Of a stretch of 64,000 bases of DNA, positions 55,792 to 64,000 are shown in pieces. The notes below the pieces were generated by a model that was given only the letters and a program-made list of their open reading frames with translations, was not told where the DNA came from and did not search any database. Positions within the stretch are counted from its first letter, which is position 1. Each line of letters begins with the position of its first letter. A program made the position numbers and the translations under genes. Source of the stretch: Pseudeuparius sepicola (lineage: Eukaryota; Arthropoda; Insecta; Coleoptera; Anthribidae); contig OY987308.1 in NCBI GenBank assembly GCA_963920635.1, forward strand, positions 20,427,096 to 20,491,095, written 5' to 3'.

Positions 55792-57044
55792 ATAAGCAGC
55801 GTCGTATAGCGTAACTACGACGGCAGAAGTCCAACTCTTGCACTAGAGTAGCACGTAGCGAGGATTATTAGCATTCTAATCAGTGCACATGGAGATCACA
55901 GCTTATGCCGCTTGAATGCACAGCGGTCGTATATCTTCTCACTGCTAGTGCACAGTTTAATAGTTTATCCACGGTTCCGCCTTAACCAACTACACTTAAT
56001 ACAAAATTCCGAAACGGGCGTAGCCCCCCTCCCCCTCCGGTCCCCGCAGAACCTCTCCACGATTTACCGCCTCGACGGTTCCTGCCGAGATCCGGCGATA
56101 ACCGCGTGTGCGCCATTAGGGCCGTACGGCATTCCCGAGCCCCGGTCCCGCCGACCATCATTCATTCGCCGCACGAACGCATATAGGGGCGATCTGATCG
56201 CGGTTGGCGCGGCCTCTCTCCGGCGTCTGGCCGTTGTTTTTGTTTGGGCCGCCCTAACCTCTTTTACGACCGCCAGTTTTTTGTCGGCTCGTTCCTTGAC
56301 CGGTCCTCGTCCGGAGGTGCGCCTTTAATGTGCAGAGTTAGTCCAGCGGAATGCTGCGTCAACATGGGTTTACAAAATCCGACATATCAAAATCGTCCGC
56401 ATCCAGAACATGTCAACGATCTGATGCATCCTCAACTAATAGAGGAAGACTTACTATAGGCATTAGCAAGAACACCACCCAACTAAAAAACCTTAATCTG
56501 CTCGGCTAACTTTTAACCGCTAATTGGAATAAACCGCACCGTGTGCAAATGACATGCGATACCAATCTCGAGATCTGAGAGTTTGCATATAAAGTCAAGG
56601 TCTGCTATATTTTCTAAATTACTGCACGTAATGCCCCATAAATCTTTTTGGAAAGCAGATAACCAGGTTTCAAGGTAACACAAAATACCACGTAACATGC
56701 AACGAAAATATATACAAGGTGTCCCGGCTGTAAATAAACATCATAAATAGAAAATCCTTAAAAAAATTAAGCAAAAAGTAAATAACACTACATGTATTTA
56801 ATACATATACAACTGGGACATTCTATATACTATGTGTCTTTGAATATTCCATATAATGCTTAATATACTGAACTGAATGCTTATTACTGTAAAAGGATAC
56901 CTGCTAACTGGTCTACTAGTTTTTATTTACTTACTGCCTACTAAATCGTATTGTATACCCGAGTCTCAAGTTGCATATTACGGAACCCATCCAGGATATA
57001 GTAGAAAAAACTGACACCCAGCGAAATCTAAAATACACATAGAG
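55792..57044. other. Non-coding stretch with a GC-rich block
   Basis: 55980-56340 is GC-rich with a long but domain-free + frame. At 56712 TACAAGGTGTCCC resembles a mariner-type end with no partner found. No supported gene. Confidence 0.3.
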
Positions 57045-57183
57045 TTTGTTCAGCGAATGTTCGGCCCTACGTCACAACTCCGGTCCTTGTCTGATTCGTG
57101 AATACACGACCGATATCCATGCATATTCACGAGTAAGAAAAGGACGGGAGTTGTGACGTAGGGCCGAACATTCGCTTAACAAA
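57045..57183. repeat. 139-bp foldback MITE
   Basis: The arms begin TTTGTTCAGCGAATG and end CATTCGCTTAACAAA. They include GTTCGGCCCTACGTCACAAC and its inverse, then weaker pairing (TTCGTGAAT and ATTCACGA) towards the apex near 57114. About 50 of 55 arm positions pair. Confidence 0.85.
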
Positions 57184-58871
57184 CAATACCTGGGTCGCTT
57201 TGTTTATAGACTGACGTACGTGGCGCAAAAATGCACAGGAAGTCTAAAATAACACTCCGCAAAATGGGTTAATCTCCGATACGCGTAAAGCCAGTAATCT
57301 GGTTTGCAAGAATAAAAAAGTTAATTTATGTCGGTCTGTTTTTACAGGCCCTGAGTTGGGCTATATTTACATAAGGCGAAACCAAACACCGCTCGGTGTG
57401 TGTTCTGTTTTTAAGAGTTATTGGGTAACTGGGTGTGGCCTTGCTCGGTGTACGTTACCGATGAACGATCTTCTCTTCAAACCACCCAGGGGCGAAAAAG
57501 GGTTACAGAAAAAAACTGGTGGGTTGTAATAACTAGTAGTATGCTATATTCGCTGTTGTCTATATTCGACCCATAAAAAATGTAATAGGCTTGCCTCAAA
57601 TTATTACTTGCCAGAACCGTTACATTATTATCCGTTGATGGTCGGTTATGGAGTGACCTCTAAAAATAGATCGCGACACGCTCTTGAAGCCCTCACGATC
57701 GCTGTTCGCTCTAGTCTTCCTTTAATTATAATAATAATGAAGCCTGTCCATAATGAGGTACTTCGATCGGTCGACCCTTTATAAACGTTAGAAGTTTATT
57801 GTCAGAGGAAGCAAAGCGTAATTGGGTGTTTTTATCAGGTGCTATTAAAGGCTGTACGTAATTGCCTTTGCAAGTAAAGAGTAGATGCAAAACTAAAGAC
57901 TGTTTTGGATCAATTATAACTTGGAAGCTGTCCTGGAGTTGTCCTTTTATATTTTAGTTGATAAAAGCAACTACCTATTGAAAAATGCAAAACTTGACAT
58001 AGTAAAGGTGACATAACATACTACATGACGTGGCTCTGAAAACACCCTAGCAAATAAAAAATTTCCACACCACTGTCGCGAAAGTTTTCCGCGGAAAACG
58101 TGCCGCAAAAGCGATAAATCGGAGAGGGGAGAGAGCCGGGATTGTTTTGGGAGCCGGCGCTCTCTTTTATCCGGCCTGACGGGCAGAAATCTCTTTCATG
58201 AAGTTGCTGGCACGTTTTCAACTGTATAATTTCGGCTGATTTATGAGACGCAAACAAAGGCGTCCGCTTTTTTACGTTTACACAAAGATGGCGCGGTAAA
58301 TCGCAATGAGATAATATGTATTGTTTCGCTGCTCAAAGAGCGATGGAACAATCCGGCGGGTCTACTTCTCTTTTGTTAGGTAGGAAGTCACTACACCTAC
58401 AGAATGAAGGAACAGTTTATGAACCAAAGTTTCGGACCTCGACAAAGTACGACCTGCGTCCACGCAGTTTTAACATTCATCGATTCATTTCATCTCTCCC
58501 CCTTTTGGTCATCGTGCGAAAACCTTTTCATAAAACTCAACGTTTATATACATCAATTACACTCTCCCTATGACACCATTACTGATTGATGATGATCGAC
58601 GAGGCCGGTAATGGTTTAAAAAACAGATATAAGCTTTTACTGAGCTAGAAAGGCATGAAATGCTAATTATAAAATGTGGCCTGTTAATGAATTGAAGAGT
58701 GCCCAGCAATTTATAATCCTGCACCAAAATTAGGAGTAATAGGATGCCTCTGTAATGCAACCAGTAAAATCGAAAAGTGACAGCGACGTATTATTATTTT
58801 TTAATTAATGTTAGTTCTTTTAAATATACCTCACAATTGTAGATAAAATAACATATATATAGGTATCTCCT
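57184..58871. other. Non-coding stretch
   Basis: No gene or bounded repeat recognised; several short frames at 58020-58590 without domains. Confidence 0.3.
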
Positions 58872-58908
58872 AATACGTGTAGTATCCTATGAGGATACTA
58901 CACGTATT
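58872..58908. repeat. Perfect hairpin, 17-bp arms and 3-nt loop
   Basis: AATACGTGTAGTATCCT, then ATG, then AGGATACTACACGTATT. No mismatch. Not linked to any gene or element I can define. Confidence 0.85.
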
Positions 58909-59259
58909 CAAATTTCACTCGCGTACGGTAAAAACCTAATAGTTACACACTTGTTATACTGGCTGTAACTTTAGTACATAAATTTTACCACTTCACTTCA
59001 ACACACCACTTCTTAATGACGTAAGACTCACCACCACCTGCTAATAATCACATTTAGCACTTCATTAAATGGTTTTCAGCAATCCACTTCTTGTCTACTA
59101 CTAACTTTTTCACAGAAGTTGTTTGATTTAAAAAAAATCGAAAACAAATCTCAAATGCTTGCTTTTGGGGTCGACACCTACCGCCAGTTAAAATTTCTAT
59201 CCTAATCAAAGTTACACCCTGTATATGTAAGTACATACTTTGCTAAGGTCAATTTTATC

Positions 59260-59340
59260 GCAACGTTGCCAAGTATAAGGCTTCAAAATGCGCTTGATAT
59301 AAACTATACCTTTGTGAACCCTGCAACTTGGCAACGTTGC
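59260..59340. repeat. Inverted GCAACGTTGCCAAGT pair
   Basis: GCAACGTTGCCAAGT (59260-59274) and ACTTGGCAACGTTGC (59326-59340) are exact inverses 51 nt apart. Each is itself partly palindromic (GCAACGTTGC). A mariner-type ACACCCTGTA lies just upstream near 59214. Confidence 0.75.
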
Positions 59341-60020
59341 ATCTCTGAACTAATGCAATTCAGTTGTCGTGGTTCGGCCGCAAGATTATTCAATATTCTA
59401 GCTAAAGCTAAGGGACACCAAAATACAAGATTTTAAGATGTTATTAAGAATACAAAATTATGTCTACGTGCTCAATCGACCCCACTCTGTTTTAGTACTG
59501 GGTCTATCGATTTCAATTTTTAAAACTATCTGGATTTTCCATTATGACACGTAATGTTGCTGTCTTTATCGACCTGGACATATTTTGATATATCTATTTA
59601 TTGGGGAGATATAAAAAAATATCCGATGTTTGTTGAATTGTTAACGACCATCTTAAAAATGAAGCGTTTGCGGACGTACGTCACTTTCTAAGAATCCAAT
59701 GTTAAAGTCCTGCTACAAAAAACTGACTCACCCTGTATATCCACTTATTCTGAGACTCCCAGTAGATTTAACTTTACTCATCATTATTCAGCACGAGTGT
59801 GAGTGTGTCGGGAAGCAATGCTCTATAATTTATAGGAATGGACGGCATAGTGTTGAATCAACATCACTTCTCGACTTAAGTGTAGGTAGTAGATGCTAAG
59901 AAAGGCAGGACACTAACGGAACCAATGAAACAAATCAACTAGGTGCTCGCTTGTTATCAAAACCTTTTCCTATGACCCTGATGAATTGCAATTGAATCCA
60001 CAAACAATCGAACACCCCGA
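59341..60020. other. AT-rich non-coding stretch
   Basis: No gene seen. CACCCTGTATA near 59731 is another isolated mariner-type end. Confidence 0.3.
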
Positions 60021-60560
60021 ACAATCCATCGCCACCTCGCCACCTGTCGGCGACGGTCAGACCGCGACGCTTCGACAACCTTCCGCCATATTGGCGTCCG
60101 CTCCGCAAAGCGACCCGCTTCCCCCGATCTCAAAAAAAAACCTCGACGTCCGTCGATAAAGCGCACCGCCGCGCCGCTACGGGATTTGCTGCATGCAAAA
60201 ATCTACAAAGCGTGGGGGTGGGGAGGGTAGGGTTGTCGGATGGCCCACCTGGCTGTCCTCGGCCGCCCTTCGACTGAGCTGCGGGGGTGCACACCACCGA
60301 AATCGCCCGAAACGGCCCGCGTTCAAGGTCGCCGCCTTGCGGCTCTCGTCGCAGAGTGACGGGGCGCGCTTCGTCGCGCCAGTCTCGAACAAAGAATCGA
60401 GGCGGCGGCGGACGGCCGGGATAGCGGGGCGGGCGGCGCGCATGCGCGCGGCACGCGATCGCGAACGGGATGGTCGGGCGGCGTTGCCGCATCGGCGGGA
60501 CTCGGGCGGAGTTACGGGAAAATTGCGCGTAAGCAGCACGACGGTATGTGGAAATATGAA
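60021..60560. promoter_or_regulatory. CpG island-like block, possible promoter
   Basis: The most GC- and CpG-rich block in the window. It includes the 12-bp palindrome CGCGCATGCGCG (60437-60448), which contains the NRF1-type core GCGCATGCGC, and CCGCCATATTGGC near 60085. Long frames run on both strands (60193-60618 + and 60596-60130 -), as expected from base composition alone. No transcript structure can be shown, and which gene it would serve is unknown. Confidence 0.3.
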
Positions 60561-60872
60561 CATATCCTCCGTTGGGTCATTTTCTACTGTATCCACTTTT
60601 GGGTTAGAGAAAAACTAAAATTACCTTTGTGTTGTACATAATCCCAGAAACACGGAAATCACTTTCATTATGTTGCGCTAATAATGACCAGAAGTATCCC
60701 GAAAGACTTATTGAAATCTAGAGACAGTAATACGTACAAAACCAGCGCCATGATGTTTTTCAGCGATTATTGCGGGTGAGCTGACTTGGTTACTAGGCAA
60801 TATTTAAATATTTTCCTTGCCCTGAGTGTAGCAATTTCCTTATTTAATTACAAAAGTCTAGAGAATACCTAT

Positions 60873-61212
60873 AGTCTATCCAAGATACAGTGGCAGTAGA
60901 TATAAACAAAGTCACATGACCGCCTTGCGATCGATTACCAGAGTCGGACTAATATGAGATTCCAAGTGGCATGTAATTCTCAACTAATTCTTTTGGAAGT
61001 TCTAAAATGTGTGTTTCTGCCTTTCGTGGATCTTTATAAATTTCCTGAAATTAAGTAGCAAAATATGCAGAAAACTCGACTGAGGGAAGAGCCGGCCCTG
61101 CATTCTGCTCGCCGCGTAAACACTTGACATTTTATGACGGCCAGACCAATAAGAGAATAGGTCACGTGGTGGCCAATGTTTTGATCCACTGCCGCTGTAT
61201 CTTGGATAGACT
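60873..61212 (-). mobile_element. 340-bp short inverted-repeat element
   Basis: The left end AGTCTATCCAAGATACAGTG is mirrored by the right end CGCTGTATCTTGGATAGACT, with inverted similarity of about 29 bp. No clear target duplication. On the minus strand an acceptor-like CTTAATTTCAG (about 61048) is followed by an open run containing IYKDPRKAETHILELPKEL before a stop near 60953, perhaps a captured exon remnant. Family unknown. Confidence 0.6.
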
Positions 61213-63650
61213 TTAATTCCTGTACAATCGAAGAAAACTAGTGAAAAAACAATCAGATTTCTATTCCAGTGCATCATTTCTCGTTTTAAATAGTTGTTTT
61301 TGGATGCTACTCAGAGAAGTAACCAAGATACAGGGAGCAAAAACATCAAAATACACACGTTTGTAGTCAACCAACTTATAACGGAAATTTACCAAAGTAA
61401 ACAAACACAACGTTAACCTGTGATAGGTTATGTCCCGAGAAATATCACTTAGGCCGCACACCACACACCCTTCTCGTCTCATTGTATACTAAGTCAATCA
61501 CTAGATCCTAATACTACTAAATAATCTATAAATGAACAAAAAAGCACATGCATTAGCACAAGAGCAAATTATTGTTTTGAAAATTCGTCCCCTCGATTTT
61601 GGAGGTTTTAGACCATTTTGGACATTAAATACGATATCTCGGAAACGACTGGACGATATCGAGTTTAACCTTTATTCCGACATCTACTGGTAGAACTACG
61701 TCGGAAAAACCTATTTTCGTGGCAGGTTAACATTTTTGGAAATTCAAAAAAGTGCGCTGGCCGGGCACTTGGAATTTTTTTTAGAGGAATTTGGAAGCCG
61801 GATCCGTGTTCTACGGGTCAATCTAGGTACGTCTGAGATCGTTTAAAAAGTAGCTATTTTGGCAATTTTAGGTGTTTTTCGAAAAAGTGCTCTGGCCGGG
61901 CATTTCCAAGTTCAATTTTCGGATAAGTCTGTTTCCAGCTAATTTTAATTTTCCGGCTAAATTTGATTTTTTGCGAAATGACAATCCATGCAATTCCATA
62001 CAATTCATGTGGAATGCCCATATCGCCCTCGAACAATTATGAGCACTCCGCTTACTGTATCCACACTCCTTGTACAAACTAGACAGACAAAATACAACCT
62101 TGTCTAACCTTTAACCAGGTACCAAATTATTTTTGTCCCACTGCCACAAATCATTTGGATTTTTGTCCTTTTCTGGAAGTTACCGGAACGATCCCAAAAC
62201 AATGACAAATTAATTTTGATCGATGATCATTACTGCCTCTGGACTAACTTTTTTTGGATGAACTTTTGTTTCCATTGCCACGCTAACGACTAATGGCCGA
62301 CCTAATGAGGACATCGTTATTTATATTTTATTGTTTACCGAACTTTTTTTAGAACAATGAATGAATGCCTACACTAATGAATTCAAGCCACGTCAGTCCA
62401 ACAATGATTGCGCAACATTGTTGACATAATATTTTAGCACACCACGCTAAACATTGTTGTTTACCATTGGGCATATTATTTGAGTGTTTTTTCGTCTTTT
62501 TATAAAGGACACATACATATATGATGCTTTTGATTAAGCTGAGCGTGAGAAAGCTCTATCGTGCCCCAGTTCCTCTCCACCCAAATTATCGTTCATTATA
62601 CACAAATTTTAAGGAATTCCACTCGATTTCGCCTGGGCTCGCTCTTGCTATTCTTCTCTGATAATTGAGCGTTTCAAGGCAATTACTAAGGCAAATTTGC
62701 TTACCCTGAACCTTTCTTGGGAAATTCGGCATCGAGACACGAAAAACGCTTACTACCTACATGAGAATGTAAAAAAACGCCCGCTGAAATAGGTATTAGA
62801 TACATTTTGCATTCCCAGCATACCAATAAATTATTTATAGTCTTAATTTTGCGAAATTACATATCCATACATTATCCCAACACTGGCCTTGTTTCGGTCC
62901 TTTTGTGGCTCGCGGCGCTATACTATTTGAACTAATTCCGCCTAATGTAATCCACAAACGAGACGTATTCGAAATAGCCTCCTTACCCAACTTTGAATGC
63001 ATGCTAACTACACGACTTCAGAACTTCTCGCTTACCTCAAAACCTCAAATACCCTATCGCCATCCTCACAATCTAATGCCGAACCGCAGTCCTACTACTG
63101 TCGTCCAAAGTTCCAACACTAACGAACAAGTTAATCGAACGGTTCCAATAATTACTGTTCGTCGCAGACGGCCAGTCGCCGCTCTGTGGGGAGCACGAAA
63201 ATCAATTTATCCATGTTGGCAGGTCTGCGCGCCCCCGCAACCCCCACCCCGTGGAGGGATTCGCCAAATGGAGTAGAAATATGCACCGGACATGGCAGTA
63301 TACGCTTGTCAAATTCTAGCCTACTTTCTATTCTCTAAATTAAGACAGTCTCTGCATATGGCGGGATGCCGTTTCAGTTTGTACAGTGGCGCGCACCTTT
63401 GAGTTGTTTCGATAAACTAATCCAGGCAGAAATCGTCATTTTTCGTGAAATCAGTATCTACAATACAGGCAAAAAAATTATAAGGCACGTTTATGTCTTT
63501 GAGTTTAGGAATCCTTGTCAATACAGTTTAGGAATCCATCATAATATAGCAATTATAATTTTAAATTTTCAATTATGAAGAAGTAGGTACTTACACAAAC
63601 GCCTATGCCACTTTGGTACATGAACTCAAAATTTAATTTAAATTACAAAA
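61213..63650. other. AT-rich non-coding stretch
   Basis: Two similar segments (GTGCGCTGGCCGGGCACTTGG near 61752; GTGCTCTGGCCGGGCATTTCC near 61885) lie about 135 bp apart, a diverged duplication. No supported gene; frames such as 62905-63276 show no domain. Confidence 0.3.
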
Positions 63651-63688
63651 TTACTTACTGATGGATTATTATCCTCAAACGTTTAGTT

Positions 63689-64000
63689 TTGGCGGCCAGG
63701 GAAGAACTCGAAAAAGTATCCAAGTATCACAGACTGGCACCAATAACTCCAGTTCCAAAAATCAAAAATACAACGCTATCGAGTAATTTTCGACCTATTA
63801 ATGTTTTGCTCGATGTAGAAAAATTATTGGAGTCTGTAGTATATGATCAACTGAAGATTTTTTTGAAAATAATATTATATCTGATTATCAAGCCGGATTC
63901 AGGAAGATACACTCAACCGAAACAGCAATACCAATGATTATTGAGAGCTGGAGAAGAAGCATGGAAATGGACGAATATGTTGTTGCGGTGTTTTTAGACT
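63689..64000 (+). pseudogene. LINE (non-LTR) reverse transcriptase fragment
   Basis: The first frame contains the RT fingers motifs of jockey/CR1-like LINEs: APITPVPKI, then SNFRPINVL, then EKLLESVVYDQL. Near 63857-63864 (a T run) homologous sequence moves to another frame, giving ISDYQAGFRKIHSTETA and, at the right edge, VVAVFLD, the first catalytic-aspartate block. The frameshift and absence of upstream endonuclease sequence indicate a 5'-truncated dead copy. It continues past the window. Confidence 0.85.

Noticed and set aside
55912..56328. 138-codon + strand frame
   Set aside because: It lies in a GC-rich block with no recognisable domain.
60130..60618. Long frames on both strands (up to 141 codons)
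   Set aside because: High GC depletes stops on both strands equally; no domain and no splice or start support.

Overview
This window looks like an accessory, repeat-rich stretch of an arthropod (most likely insect) nuclear genome. The grounds are an envelope-bearing Ty3/Gypsy retroelement of errantivirus type, several THAP-domain transposon relics, hAT, Tc1/mariner and P-like short elements, TACAGGGTG-type mariner ends and GT/AG introns. I found no complete host protein-coding gene. No bacterial signals, rRNA, CRISPR array or convincing tRNA gene were seen. The species cannot be named from the sequence.

Layout. 1-440 holds part of a dispersed element that recurs at 37690-39170. 700-1737 is a foldback element (tetranucleotide run, 122-bp tandem repeat, perfect 154-bp inverted arms), with a diverged sister at 40932-41768. 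2078-2750 is a non-autonomous hAT with an 8-bp target duplication; related hAT copies sit at 36493-36751 and 38471-38991. 4384-5421 holds a mariner/Tc-like transposase relic beside a 362-bp P-like element that keeps a THAP first exon. 8539-8817 is a decayed THAP domain.

10098-18515 is an apparently intact env-bearing Gypsy element: identical 399-bp LTRs, TSD GTAA, tRNA-Leu-type primer site, gag, pol and env. Its expression logic can be read from the sequence: gag to pol by a -1 frameshift (T TTA AAC followed by an H-type pseudoknot), and env by splicing a 29-nt leader exon to an acceptor at the end of pol. 18946-20150 is a long-TIR TA-flanked element. 26301-27176 is an unclassified 876-bp insertion containing a striking run of short hairpins with a shared GAACGAC loop.

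27246-34186 (minus strand) is a second Gypsy element with identical 934-bp LTRs. Its gag and pol are in the same frame, split by a single UGA followed by CUAG, a known readthrough context, and its integrase is broken by a frameshift. 35949-39171 is a nest of short DNA elements. 43807-45771 is a deletion derivative of a THAP/Harbinger transposon. 51205-51650, 54900-55783, 57045-57183 and 60873-61212 are further short elements, and a LINE reverse-transcriptase fragment runs off the right edge.

Between these lie unique-looking, partly GC- and CpG-rich stretches (about 3.0-3.3, 5.4-5.9, 6.9-8.1, 22-26, 34.2-35.5, 42.3-43.8, 46-47, 50.1-51, 53.2-53.9, 56 and 60-60.6 kb). They carry regulatory-looking motifs such as X-box palindromes but no gene I can support. 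The most useful material here is the two contrasting gag-pol strategies, the reconstructable env splice layout, the hairpin array and the repeated capture of THAP exons by different DNA transposons.
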